From positions 342,501-406,500 of the forward strand of contig MEHQ01003965.1 in the NCBI GenBank assembly GCA_008828725.1: 64,000 bases of DNA. The letters run 5' to 3'. The notes beneath the pieces were generated by a model. The model saw only the letters and a program-made list of their open reading frames with translations. It made no database searches and was not told the DNA's origin. The translations under genes and the position numbers were made by a program. This document shows, piece by piece, positions 11,480-24,600 of the stretch (position 1 is its first letter; each line of letters opens with the position of its first letter). Origin of the DNA: Saccharina japonica. Lineage: Eukaryota; Sar; Phaeophyceae; Laminariales; Laminariaceae.

Positions 11480-11545
11480 TTATGAAGAGCATCTATTGAT
11501 GCTTCGAAGGGCTGCGCCCTTCTCAGCATCAAATATCTCCTCATT
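11480..11545. repeat. Extra copy of the unit-end hairpin block
   Basis: It repeats the last ~65 bp of the 1.58 kb unit. The hairpin at 11496-11532 has outer arms TTGATGCT/AGCATCAA and inner arms GAAGGGC/GCCCTTC around TGC. Identical hairpins are at 9841-9877 and 11432-11468. Confidence 0.8.
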
Positions 11546-11705
11546 ATAAATACAACTATTAATAAACACGGTACACATGTATACGCGTACATACTTACAT
11601 ACCGAAGTATATATATACATACGCTGATACACTCATCCGGGGTTGCTCCTCATTGATGAGCTCGACAGCCAGCCCTGTTCATAGCACAAGTTAAATCGAT
11701 AGGTA

Positions 11706-12492
11706 CAGTAGTAACCATCTGAGAACGGTACTTTTTTTTTGTGGGTTCTGCCGATGGCTGTACTGAAAGAACCAAGGCGACAATTCACACGCCGGTTGTG
11801 TCCAACAATGCCCTGAGTGAAAATGAAAATTCGCGTTCGCGTCGATTTTTATATTTTTCAGTTTTGCTTTAGTTATAGCCTTGAAAGGCTATTTTTGGTA
11901 AGGATTGCAAATGGCCAATTTTCAATATATTTAATTTCGGCTGGCTCAGGAAACCATATTATAGACCCGATATTGAAAATGTGTTCCCGGAGGATTGTGG
12001 TGATTAGCTATACGATCATCATACAAGTTGTATTGTAGTAAAATATCCATTTTTGATGGCGCTGAAAAATTTTCCGTTTTGGGGTTAATTCCTTACTGTC
12101 AGTAAGGAAAAAAACCGAAAACGGAAAAATTTTCAGCGCCATCAAAAATGGATATTTTACTACAATACAACTTGTATGATGATCGTATAGCTAATCACCA
12201 CAATCCTCCGGGAACACATTTTCAATATCGGGTCTAGAATATGGTTTCCTGAGCCAGCCGAAATTAAATATATTGAAAATTGGCCATTTGCAATCCTTAC
12301 CGAAAATAGCCTTTCAAGGCTATAACTAAAGCAAAACTGAAAAATATAAAGATCGACGCGAACGCGAATTTTCATTTTCACTCAGGGCATTGTTGGACAC
12401 AACCCGCGTGTGAATTGTCGCCTTGGTTCTTTCAGTACAGCCATCGGCAGAACCCACAAAAAAAAAGTACCGTTCTCAGATGGTTACTACTG
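11706..12492. mobile_element. 0.79 kb near-perfect palindrome with TA/CAGT ends
   Basis: Arms of about 390 bp meet with almost no loop at about 12097-12102 (CCTTACTGTCAGTAAGG). The ends read CAGTAGTAACCATCTGAG and its complement, each abutting TA (11704-11705 and 12493-12494). CAGT-type ends at a TA duplication are the usual signature of Tc1/mariner-type elements. Both arms encode the same 73-codon frame read in opposite directions (11817-12038 + and 12160-12381 -). It shows no transposase motif, so I treat the element as non-autonomous. Confidence 0.8.
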
Positions 12493-12494
12493 TA

Positions 12495-13767
12495 GCTATG
12501 TTGTTATACTCGTAGTTAGGCGCCGGTAAGTAGATACGTAGACATAATTCGTGAATACTACCAGGTAGACATCCTATAGCTACGTACATACCTGGTAGAT
12601 GCCAAATAGATCAAAGATGTCGAGAGACAGCACTTTCACCCCTTCACAGACAGCGTCAAGGCAAATACCTTGACACAAAGCCTTGACAGCAAAAACCAGG
12701 GGACACTACCGAAAAATCCCCGCTTTGTGAAAAACGCCTGACAATAATGTATAAATTATTTTTTTTTCCTGCATTTAGTTTTTTTTTCGGCATTTTGCTA
12801 CATTTCAGAGTCCGATCTACAGAAAATATTGAAATTGAATTGCAGAATATGGATGATTTGAAATTAGCTTTATCAAACGTGTAAAATAGCCTCGCAAAAA
12901 AAAAAAAAAAGGGGTTTCCACAAATATTAGGAGGGTTTTTCTGCCCGGGGGATAGGGGACATATGTCTAGACAGCTGGATTTGCCTTGACAGACAGCCTT
13001 GACAGACAGACAGCTTGACATTGACATGTCTCCCGACATCTTTGAAGTAGATACATACGTAGATAGATTGGCAGATAAATGCGGGTACATTGATGCATAT
13101 GATCCATGGTATTAAAAATAGATAAATGTAGTGTGGATGGGGGTGGATGAAATCCATTAATTAAGTACTTGAGCTATTAATAGCGGGGATTCATTAAATT
13201 AGCGAAAGAGGGACAAGATATATTATTTAATAGTTTGTTGTAATGTAGGTTGTTCGTGGTATGGGGGGGGGGGGTCAATTAATTTAGTGGAAGAGGGAGA
13301 AGAATATCAAGCTTCCAATTATTTATTTAATAGTGCCGTTGAACTTCTCTGAAACTTCTCTTCTTTTGTCTGTTTTAGATTCCTGATTTACAATTTTTAG
13401 CTACGAGTATTGCGACATATAATTAAACCCTTCGTTCACATTTCCCCATGTCATCGGTCATCATGTAGTCTGCACGATACGCACTGCTACAACACAATAT
13501 TGCGTGCGCTTCAGATATGTGTTTTGTGTGTCAAGCGAATGCAGACTTACATTATATCACGTACTCCCGTCCCTGCTGCATCTTCGAGGGGCTGATCCGC
13601 TCAATACCATCACGTTGTGTTTTGTTTTGGTGTTCAATATAAATGAGTGCGCTTGTCTGTCGTTATATGCATTTGCATATGGCGCGTACCAACTCCTGCT
13701 CATCTATCCCCAAATACGGGATTTATTATATTCCCACCCCTTCTTCGTTACATTGCATTTCTTACCC
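12495..13767. other. No recognisable gene; CTTGACAGACAG simple repeats
   Basis: Short CTTGACAGACAG runs occur at about 12650-12690 and 12980-13025, with an A-run at 12896-12910 and a G-run near 13263-13274. No supportable coding region was found. Confidence 0.4.
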
Positions 13768-13810
13768 CTTAGGGTTAGGTTTAGGGTTAACCCTAACCCT
13801 AACCCTAACC
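13768..13810. repeat. Head-to-head telomere-type block
   Basis: TTAGGGTTAGGTTTAGGG runs straight into TTAACCCTAACCCTAACC. TTAGGG units on one side and CCCTAA units on the other, meeting with no gap, is the arrangement left by an end-to-end telomere join. It can also arise by inverted insertion. Confidence 0.85.
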
Positions 13811-14035
13811 TCTCACGATATCTTCATAAACCACTTGCGTCACCGTGCGTGGCGTTTCGCCGTTGAGGCGGGGGAGGGCGCGTGCTCTCTTCCCAAATGC
13901 ACGATACTTTCAATATGCGGCGATTTGCGCATGACTCGCGTGCTACACAACTCCGTACAGTTTCTTGGACAATATTCAGCATGATATATATATATAAGAG
14001 GCGATGAAGAAAACGAAACAGGGAATGGAGCGACG

Positions 14036-14069
<34 letters not shown>

Positions 14070-14093
14070 NNNCCCCCCCCCCCCCCCCCCCCC
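14036..14093. repeat. Poly-C tract with 3 undetermined bases
   Basis: About 58 bases of C carry NNN at 14070-14072, so the assembly is uncertain here. True length and adjacency are not known. Confidence 0.9.
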
Positions 14094-14233
14094 TCACGAT
14101 TCATTAATATATATTTATTTTCCCAGTAGAGGAATCTTGCTCACAACCGCGTATCCAAATAAGATATACTTCGTATACATGTATATATACCTTATCTTTT
14201 TAGTTGATTTTATTATTATGTATTGATTTATTT

Positions 14234-14412
14234 TTCTCCCCCCACAAATAGACACACACTTCCTAAATTCTACAGCCTCAGACTGTGTCCCCCTCATACG
14301 GGATGTACATCCTACATTATGACATATACAATCCGTAAGTACGCGCGATCGAAGTGTTATACTCAGCCAGCAAAGATGAGTTTCGACGAAATCCTCGAGC
14401 TCACAGCTGTTT
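14234..14412 (+). repeat. Dispersed repeat R2, copy 2
   Basis: It is closely similar to 56262-56439. The two copies share an open frame on the + strand, with LRLCPPHTGC in the middle and SFDEILELTAV at the end, just before the stop in this copy. See the finding on whether this is coding. Confidence 0.7.
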
Positions 14413-17400
14413 AAAAACAAAAAAACTAATATACCTGAGACATATATATCTATTTTAACTCCGCTTTTGTGTGTGCTTTTGTATCCTCTTGGCTCCCCAA
14501 TTCCGGGCCCATTTTGATGGCAGCCATTCGCTGTTTCTACCGGTATGTATGATACATAATAGGGGGATACGCTGAAACGAGGGGAAATACTTGCATATAA
14601 CAAAAAGGGAAAAACAAACTTGAACACGGAAATAGAACAAAAAGGAACGATCGCGGGGATCGAACTGGTGACCTAAGACTCATAGAGAAATGCGTGAAGC
14701 TCGAGTTTTGTGATACATATGGTGTCACGACTAGTATCGCTATTAATGGGAACTCGCGCAGCAGGTTTTTTGCAACTGTCGTCAACTGGTGTGCGTTGGG
14801 TGTTGGTCAAAAACGAAAAATAAATGCTACAACTGAAAACTGTAAAAAAAGTGGATAACAAAAGCAGGACATGCAACAACTGCACAAGTTCTCGTGCACT
14901 GATAACACCCCCACGCCACTGGCCACCGTCGAACTCATCTCCACTTCACCAGTCGGTGGGCGTTCGCCCCTAGCCGTCCCGCACTTCGGCGAACAGTTGC
15001 GCCGTTCTCGGTCCGCTACACCCTCTAAAACCGTTTCGTCTGTACGAGTACTCGTTCGTACAGCAGTAGGAACTATTTGTATAGGACCCAACCAACGTGT
15101 GAATATCCTTCGGAGGTACTGTATACCCTGGTAGGTTTTTGCAGAAGGCATCGCACAACATCAAGCACACAATAGACCAGCGAAGCACAGCAGGTATAGC
15201 CCAGCGAGTCATTCCCACCCGAGGCACTGAGTGCGCACAGCTTCGGCGGCGGCTGTCTCGCCGCGGGATACGATAGCCCAACGGTTGTGATCCCGACACA
15301 TGTATGCACAATTGGAACATCAGCCATACAAAACGCAGGATTGACACCATAAACGTACTGCATTTCGAGCGGTTGCCCTTGCCGCGCGGCAGTATCATAA
15401 TGACGCGCAGCAGCCGTGACGCTGACCTGCAGACGTGACACTGCCCTGTGGGCGTGAGGGTGGCCCGGCGTCTGTTCTGCTGTTCTGCTACATGTGGCCC
15501 GCTGTGGGTCTGCTGTGCTGATGGTCCACGGAATCTGATGAGGGTTTTGTTTGTTTTCGTGCTGGAGGCTTGTGTTTCCGAGATCATGGGGTGCGTGTAT
15601 CAGGTCCCCGCGGTCGTACGTACATACACCTGACAGCGATTTTGAAGGAGGTCACAAAGAAAGACTGCCGAAATTAGAAACACTCGCGTTCGCTCGTTAC
15701 TACCGTAAATATTTGGAACAAACAGGTAGTATGTACCACTCGAGGCCAATATACGGTATCAGTTTGGGTATCCGTAAGGATATGTTGCGAATGCCATAGT
15801 TGGGTCCGGAGTGGTAACTGTTTACAGGCCGGTGGACGAAACCTCCATGTTTCGTCGACATGGCGGAAATGGGGCAAGAGACAGGGCTTCCAAGAACGGT
15901 TAGAAACAAAAGAAATCATGCGATGTGCAGATTTTCCCACGTTTGATGAAATCCACTTTGTTCTTGGCGTTTTCAATGGTGCTAAGAAATTCCGTCGTTT
16001 AGGTTTGCCTGCTTTGTGTGGAAAGTTCAACAGGGCTCTTTCTATGGTTTTACTGCTAAGCGGCCACAGCACGAGCAATCTTGGTATATCGATGCTGTCA
16101 CTCACTGCCCACGCGCGTTTACAAACTTGGTTCACGGTAAGGGTTAGGGTACCCTCATGCTTCTGAGGCTCATCACTTGAGAAGCCGTATACCCTGAAAG
16201 ATAATGTGTGTGCGCTAACCCAGACGAACAGACGCATCAGCCGTTAATTGGGAGGTATACATCGAATATGTTTGTGATGAGCATATGCTTCCAAGGATAA
16301 TAGTGGGTAGTTCCTTGGTTGTGGAGCCCGGTCGGTGAAACTCTCGAAATGGCCCTTCAATGTTACCCCTCGTATAGGTTGATAGCTCTGTCCACCCAGT
16401 AACCCTAACCCTAAGAAGCAACATCGTAGTTAGGGTATACCGCTACTAGTCCAACAGTACCACGACAAATGTCTAGCCGAAATCACTACTTCGAGAAAAA
16501 ATCGACATGCGATCGGCCAGTCGGAGTGTTATCCGATTTCCGTTTGAACATAAGTACTGTTAGCTGGTCCCTACGTCCCTTCGGTTAGTTGACTCCCCTT
16601 TTACCCCTGAACAAATACATTGTCTGCAGGATCAATCGCGGGGAGCCAATTGCCTGTGATACCACCCATCATACGTCGATCATGCGCAGGGCGGGGATAG
16701 GCCTCCTGGCCATTTCTTTGCGCGCTCAAGCCGAGGTAAGCTTCATTTCCCAATCAAGCGAAAGTATCACTATCAGCCAAAGGTCGAGCTGCAACGCCCT
16801 TTGGATCACGCTGAGTGCCATACTTTTAGAAGGCGATTCGAATGCGCAAGAAGCTACAATTTCCCTAACCGTAACCAACAGCTGCGTTGTTTTGAGGGTA
16901 ATAAGTCATGAGCGAGCGAGCTCAGCCCGGAGAGCGCTATTTTTGTACGCAATGGTTGGGAACGTTGGGATCGGTAATCTTGGGTGGAAGTTGAGGGCGG
17001 GCTGTATCAGGAAGCCATATGTCTCCCTGGCCCTTGTAAAACGACACGATATCAGCCGTTACACGGCAACAAGTTTGACTCCGAATTTACAAGAGTAATC
17101 ATGGAGGATGGGTACGCCCAAATAATTTCGCTAAACATAAATGACCAGGGCGCTGTCACATATATAGGGAAGCACGAGAGTTCACGCCTTGACGACGAAG
17201 ATCCTGAATAATCGCCATTTCAGCAAAATGAAAACCAAGGGTCGTACGTTGTAAACCTTGTAACTAGAGCCTATCAACAGACCCCGCCGCCACTATAGAC
17301 GGTAGCGGGGCGGTAAGGTAAAACCCGGGTGACGTGTCGACAATGCCAAGATCATTGAGTGTCGAACGCGTACTCAAATAGTCCACTCTAAACGTGACTG

Positions 17401-19700
17401 TATCACTGTATCCCAACACGATGAAATGCGACAAAATTGGCGGTCTACACTTGGGCAAGTATGTGTAGCTGTATGCGTCTTCATGGGCCAGCTGCCACCA
17501 TGTGACGTCAGTGGAACGGATGGAGGATCCACGGCGAGGAGTATAAGTTAGAGCGTACAGAAAGGTGTCAAATCCAGACCCCTGGGTGGCCACGGAGGAC
17601 TCTGTCTCGCAGAGGGTACCCCGCGCCAACATACGAACAATATTATATACCTCTTGGCTTATCCACACTGATTTAGGTTTTAGAGGGGTTTGTGGCACAG
17701 AAGAACTGCGGCCGATTGTTGAAGTGACTACGATATGGTATTGGTAAGTCTTCGTACAAACCCCGTACAATCCATTTTGTTGCACCCACGTAGCACAAAT
17801 GAGGCTCCAGTGTACCTAAATACGGAAACTCCCGACTTCGAGTGATAGATGTGTCGTGGGCTTGATTTTGCCTTTGGTCGTCGGAGGGGGGTGTTCGTGG
17901 TAGCGGCAGTACCGAAACTTGCCGTCGCTGGCGGCGTGAATAAGTTCGGTACAGAAAGTAGTTTAATATCAAGTCAATAAAACAAGAAAGACACGCCAAT
18001 CAGTCTTCTCCGAGTGTAGTTAACGAAACCTATCGGATTGATGTTACAGAGTGCTTCACATGTCATTCGCCTACCTTGAGTCGTAGATGATCGAAATATG
18101 GAAACTGTAATATCGTCCCAAAAACGTCAATATGGGCACGTAGGGTCGGTCCGGCTATTCGAAACATATGAGGTTTTACTTATGCCCCGCACCTCCTAAT
18201 GAGGCGGATCGTCGGATACGAAAACTAAACTCCGGAGGGAGCGATACGTACTGGCTATATACCGGCGACGATCGAGCGACGACTAAAGGGGGGGGGCAAG
18301 CCAAGGAAACTACTGAGGGGGATGACGACGCTGAGATAAAGGCAGGCAACCACTTTACAATAAACAAGTAGAGCACAAACAGGCAGGTCACGGCGCAAAC
18401 ATACCCGAGGCCGCCCCCGGCTTAGCCGGGGTGGGTCAACATGGGGAGGACGTATAGCGGGACGAGAGGTGGTCCGCATTGCGAGTAAACACGGCAACAG
18501 CTTGAAATATGTATAATAATAACCGGGGGGCGCTCATGGCACATAACCCAGGACGTGGAATATGAGGACTAATAACAACGTGTTCTGTAGGGTATTCCAG
18601 GGGTCCATCTGTTCGTTGTTCGGGATAATAAACCCTTCGCTAGTGGGATCTAAATACGAGCGTTACCCCTAACCGACCATCCTGGCCCCAACCTGGATCC
18701 AAACGAGACCACGCCCAGAAACGAGCCAAAAACGAGACGACATCGTTTTTTAGCTTTCAGGTAGTGTTCCGAACTGCGGACAACGAGTTGGGGTTTAACC
18801 ATATTTGCGACTGAAAACGTGGTGGATATTTCCTGCCGGATGCTACAGTACAGTATCTTAGTATGTTGCTACAGTACAACAGTACTATGAAACATTGCAC
18901 ACCCATTGTACAAGGCTCTGCGTATGTGCCGGCGGGAAGGGTAGAAGGGGTCGATAGTAGACTGCTCACTATGAGTAATCATTTGGAAGATACTGGCAAA
19001 GGAGAATATATATATATGTTTTGGTGAAAAATCATATTTGTGTATGCTATGATGAATTGGACGCAATCCCAAGGGCTGACGGACCAGATTGAATACCAAT
19101 AGTATGTATGTGGGAAGTTGTACGATCAAGTGTCGTCCAGTACTTTGAATATGGTCGAGGTTATTGGTTTGGGTATGTTCGGTTTCATTGTCCCCTGCTG
19201 CTGCCTGTGCCTCTCGCCGCAATAGTTCGTTGGCGCTGAGTGTATCGCTGCAGCTTACTATGTTGATGTGGTACTGTTGCTGCTGTAGTCACCTCGCACT
19301 CTCACGAAAGCTCGTAGCAGTTCGGTGGAACTGAATACGGACAATCATAGCCGCCATCGAATGCTATTCATCCGAAATAAGGCCATTTAAGCGATGACAA
19401 CACAGCCACTCGTATGTCATGTCTGTCATAGCCCCTCTTGTTCACGGCGCCCAACATCGTCCTCGCACCACATATATGTGGCATTCCACATCAACGCTTA
19501 CGGGAAAACATATAAATACGTTTTTGACGTCCTAGCTGCAATCTTTTACGAAATTATGTAGTATAATCGTACGGCAAGCGTTCATGGAAGGCACAAAGGT
19601 GGACCGTTTGTTGGGAGTTTGTTGATCTCGCTCACCGACGCCCGTGTCCGCCACGCCGCTCTGTACTGCTGTTCTTGGCCATGCCCTCAACGTGTAACAG
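14413..19700. other. No confirmed gene; should hold the 5' end of the CBM6 gene
   Basis: No known family is recognised. Composition is more balanced than in the flanks. Fairly long frames exist on the minus strand (14970-15587, 15073-15441, 15674-16237, 17264-17785) and the plus strand (16589-17098, 16984-17211). They overlap one another and show no motif I can name. The 173-codon minus frame at 17264-17785 is the longest unopposed one. Short telomere-like motifs occur at 16137-16152 and 16402-16416. The CBM6 gene downstream lacks a start, so its first exon(s) are expected here. Confidence 0.35.
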
Positions 19701-21640
19701 GCTGCCGGTAGTCCCTATGGAGGCACTGCTGCCACGATTCCCGGCGTGATTCAGGCGAAGAAGTTTGATTTGGGGGGAGAAGGCGTGGGGTACTCAGATT
19801 CTACCGCTGGAAACTTCAGGACGGTAGCTGGAAACTTCAGGTGATATGAGTGGAGACGTAGAGACAATGACCGCTCTGTTGCCCGTCTACACAAGATATA
19901 CGCGCCACCAACCTAGTTTGCCGAGCGTCGCCGACGCATTGGTTCGGGGCGCGTCCTCGCTCAAACAGATTTGGCCTGAACGCTACTCATGTATACTTTT
20001 GATTAGACCAGATCGGCAACGCATTGCCTGAATTTTGGAACGGTCGTAATACCACGTGTCTGTTGTGTACGTCTTGTTGGCGAATCGCGCATGATTTTCT
20101 GGATTTGCCAGGTAGACCTCGCTTTTTTATTCAATATCCGGCTCTCTCGCTAGTGATGTATGGGTCTAGAAGAAACGGCAAACGTCCTGTGGCTTTAACA
20201 TTGTGTTTGGGGGCTATTGACGCGGTGACGCCACAAGGGAGTTTGGTTTCTCGGGGCTGACATATTGTATGTACGGGCACCCGACGTTTCGCTGCCGATA
20301 CACGATGACAGGACTTTAGGGCTAGCGAAGACGTGGACATCCTGACATTCGAGACTGCGTCCAAGTTCAGGGTCGGCTGGATCATGCCTGGCGAATACCT
20401 ACCATACACCGTGCAAGTCACCGAGGACGGTACGGAACATAAACCTATTAGTGTTTGCGTTATTGTGCAGGCATCGAGCGTGCAAAGAAGTATGGTTGTA
20501 AGTGGCGCACGTTTCAGTTTTTCGCATGAAACCAGCAATATATGGTAGCTAATATAGAAGCCTCCTTTTTTCCCGACACGCACTGTTGTCCTTGGTCTAT
20601 GTCGATCTCCGCCAAACACATGTCCCTGGCAGCGTATTCGTGATGATGGCTCGCATTGGGAATGAGTACCCGAAATATCCATTTGAATTGGGCACCCAGT
20701 GATTAAGCAAGACTGTCTTTACTGAATATGTCACTCCCTCTACCCCGTTTCTCAGTCGACGCATTCGACTTCAAGTTCCGGGTGTCTTCGCCCGACGGCC
20801 TTGGATCGCTCCGCGTCGTTACCGGTGGCACTGATTGTGACGACTATACGACCGATCTCAGCGGCCTGGTGTCCATGCCCTATACCGGATCCGTAGCCTA
20901 CCTCAGGGATATAAGAATGTGAGCCCTTGACGCTACATACAAACAGTTTTCTGCATCGTCATTTGCACTTTCCGTGTCGTGCGACATGCTGTGACAGATA
21001 ACCACCTGCCGACAAAACCCTCTTCACACTATGATCTGGACCCGTCGTCGCTGAAGCCCCGGGTTTAGCCGTACATGATGTCCGACATGTTTCACAGTAA
21101 ATATCGCGAATGAGAACCGCAGTCATGTGCTCCGCCATACTCACCCAAGACCGTGGCTTCGGCTTTGCGCCATTTTCGATGATGTTGTGTGCAGGGCCTA
21201 ACCCTAACGATGCAAACCACCAATAGAGGGGTGACGATAATTTTGCCTGTGTTTGCTTCGCTGTTGGTTCCTCCTCCAGTCAAAGTACATCGCACAAGTG
21301 CTAATTGAAGCTAGGTCCCGTTCCAGGGTGTGCATAGCCGCCAACTCACAGCAAAGTGGAAGCAAATACAATCCGAAATACGCCGAGCAGTACCGCGAAC
21401 GCGAGACAATATGCACTGTTAAAGCGTCATACAGGTTAGGGTTACCCTAACCCATGTGCACGTCCTAAATATACACCGACCAACCCTATCCCGGCCACAT
21501 ATGTTCTTCGTGTGACCGGCAACGCTCGTTCATCTCGAATATCGTCACAGATTAGGCAAAGGGAACGGTGGCCTGCGTGCGGGAACCACCCAAATCTGGC
21601 TGTGCGCGGTCTCCGTAAACTTCGACATCGACTACTTCGC
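19701..21640 (+). CDS. CBM6 module 1 (exons 19701-19823, 20312-20429, 20756-20918, 21551-~21640)
   Basis: The first exon encodes YGGTAATIPGVIQAKKFD and GGEGVGYSDSTAGN, and ends at ACG before GTAGCT (phase 0). The second encodes DFRASEDVDI and GEYLPYTVQVTED (phase 1 end). The third encodes FDFKFRVSSPDGLGSLR and TDCDDYTTDLSG (phase 2 end). The fourth begins GKGNGGLRAG and contains QIWLCAVS and DIDYF. A short repeat of GCTGGAAACTTCAGG straddles the first donor, offering a second possible donor that would break the phase. The acceptor at 19700 is inferred; 19711 is an alternative. Confidence 0.8.
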
Positions 21641-24600
21641 TATGGTGGAAGCGTCCCCGCCGAGTGCATACGATGCGTACGAAGGTGTCCCTGCAACCAT
21701 TCCCGGTTTAATTGAGGCGGAGAAGTTCGACTGGGGTGGAGAAGGAGTGGTCTACTCAGATTCAACCGCTTTAAACGCCTGGCGGGTAAGTGGTGGTTTG
21801 TTGACTGCGGTGGAAGCGCGCAAGAGCAAACTGTTTTAGCCTTCGGCTACAACCCACAAACCCCTGTTATACCGAGCATGACGTCCGCATTTAGTTGGAA
21901 GACGTTCACGCTGGGGAAATATCGTTGTGGATGGAACGCAGGCATCCTTTGTCTCGACTCTTGTCACGTCTATCAGCGTAACTCCGAACGGATTGTAGCG
22001 CTACGTGTTGATTCGGATGCACCTTGTCTTTATGTCGAATCCATTTTGAATACATCATTGTCCGGTTCGGCCCCGCTCTATCGAGAGACATGACTGTGTT
22101 TTGCCTTCGCAGTAGGACCACAGAGGTATCGGCGACGATCTGGTCCTTCAACGCTGTAATGGCAGTGAATCAACCAGATTACACCACACCAGGGTCTGAT
22201 GTTTGCCGAGGGTCACATACACGACCACCCTCTGTTTCGCTGTTTCTGAAACACGATGACAGGGATTCAGGCCTAACGTAGACGTCGACATCTTCGCGTT
22301 TGACAGTGCTTCCAGCTACCGGGTCACCTGGGTCACGCCTGGCGAATTCCTGCGATACACAGTGGACGTCACTGAAGACGGTACGGGACCCATAAGAAAA
22401 TAATAGCGTTTCAGTGCAGTCATCGTCTGTGCAAAAGCTGTCAGCCTGAAAGAGTAAGACAGGCTTCTCTCCACCACAAGAAGGCCACGTAACAGATGAC
22501 CCGATCATAGTTGCAGTATAATCTTTCCTGCAATGCGTACGCTCATTTTACATCTTTTTTTACGAAACAAACATTATGTTTCACGCCTATGCCAACCTCG
22601 GCCGACACGGTTCTGGCCATATATTTGATTTTTGGGCTCGCATTGTATGACAATATCCGCTATCTCCAACTGACTAAAGGTACAACTCCGGTACAGCTGT
22701 CCATCCAGCGATGGAGAAACACTACGATTATCCATTACCTCACCCCCTAACTCTAACCCCTACCCTCTCCCCAGTTGATGCATTCGACTTCAAGTTCCGG
22801 GTGTCTTCTGCCGATACGTTTGGGTCCCTCCGCGTCGTCTCCGGGGGAACTGATTGTGACGACTATACGACCGATCTCAGCGGTCTCGTGTCCGTTCCCT
22901 ATACCGGATCCGTTGAAAACCTCAGGGATATAAGAATGTGAGCCCTCGACGCTACACATGTTCGACTGCATGATCGTTTGGTACTATTGGTGTCTTGCGA
23001 CATGCTGTGGCAGTTCGTGACTTGCCGACGAACAAGCCGTCATACCCTGATCTGGACCTACCGTCGCTCGAACCCTGATCTAGCCGTGTGTGCTGCCCGA
23101 CATGGTTGTCGTATCGATTTCAACTCAGTCCCGCGCCGATATTCGTCAACCGACATCGCCGAAACATGGTTTTGCGCAATCCTCCGTATTGCTTGGGTAC
23201 CGACGATGCGAAGAACAATATGAAGATTGAGGCCAGCGTTGCTTTTGTTTCCTTTGCAGGGTAGTTGTCGCTTCGTCCATAAGAACCGCACATGTCCTGT
23301 TTGAGGCAACGGCTATTTACAGGGTGTGTATAGCTTTCAACTCGCGAATAATTGCAAATACAATCTGAAAGGAGCTGGGAAATACGGCGGAAACGAGACA
23401 GTGCGCCATGCTAATTTGCCGTCGCGCCCTTAGATGTGAACGGGGTAACTCTGAACCGACAAACCCCACCCTCGTCCATTGATTGACGGGCGTTATCGAT
23501 GTCGGTGTTGCTTCTGCACTATAATTACAGTTCTGGGAATGGCAATGGTGGTCTCCGTGCTGGAATTAGCCAAATCTGGTTGTGCACGATCTCCACAAGC
23601 TTCGACATCGACTACTTCGGTATGGTGGCCACGTCCCCACCGAGTGCATATGACGCGTACGAAGGTGCGCCTGCAATCGTTCCCGGTATGGTTCAAGCGG
23701 AGAGGTTCGACTGGGGCGGAGAAGGAGTGGGATACTCAGACTCCACCCTTTTAAACGTCTGGCGGGTAAGCGGAAGTGGGTGATTTGCGTGGAAACGCGC
23801 AAATGCTACCTGGCTTGTTGTTTGACTACATTTGCTATACGCGTCATCGCGGTGATGTACCGAGCGCGAGCTTCATATTAAGTTGAGGAATACTTCTACT
23901 CGGAATAAATTGACGCGGATGTTACCCGCGTATGTTTTCGTTCCCGCTGCTACGAAGCCATCAGTGTAAATTCGAAACAACGATAGTCATAGGAAATTTA
24001 GGTGTGAATTGTGTTTTGGGTGAATAGCACCTGCTTCGCAGCATGTTCCGGTTAGGCTCCGAAATCCCGAGGTTATTTGCAGCTATCTCACTTGCAATGT
24101 GGAGCCGTAGAAGAAACTTCAACGACCTGCGGCGTCCGCACTTTGTATGCAGTATACCCACACTATAACGCGATCCCCAGCGCCTGATAGACCTATGCTC
24201 ACATACGTGATCACCCGGTGCTTGGTGACTTGTGATACCCAAAAACAGGGGTTTAGACCTAACGAAGACGTGGAGATCATATCCTTCAGCAGTGCGTCTT
24301 GGTTCAAGGTGGCCTGGATCACTGCTGGCGAATACCTGCGATACACCGTGGAAGTTACGGAGGACGGTACGTAATACATGCATAGTGGCTTGAATTTCAT
24401 CGGGGTCATCGCTTGCGCAATACTGCAATCCTGTATGAGCGGTACAAGTTCCTATTCATCGCAACAACGCTACATGATACATGCCTCAAAACAAGCTACT
24501 GTAGAAGCCCCTCGTTCGGTGCGCACGCTTATACAACCAATTACTGTAATAGTTGGTGCAACAAGCACTGTGGTACACGCTCATGACTGTATCTAGGGAT

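Noticed and set aside
11817-12381. Two nearly identical 73-codon frames in opposite directions
   Set aside because: They are the same DNA read in the two arms of a palindrome, not two genes.
14640-14720. tRNA-like sequence on the minus strand (AGTTCGATCCC with AGGTC before it)
   Set aside because: The T stem does not pair (ACCAG against CCCGC), and no acceptor stem or A box is found at the right distance.
14970-17785. Several minus-strand frames of 120-205 codons
   Set aside because: They overlap one another in different frames, show no family motif, and no splice pattern links them; left as unassigned rather than called genes.
20131-20682. 183-codon minus-strand frame
   Set aside because: It lies antisense to a CBM6 exon with clear splice sites on the plus strand.
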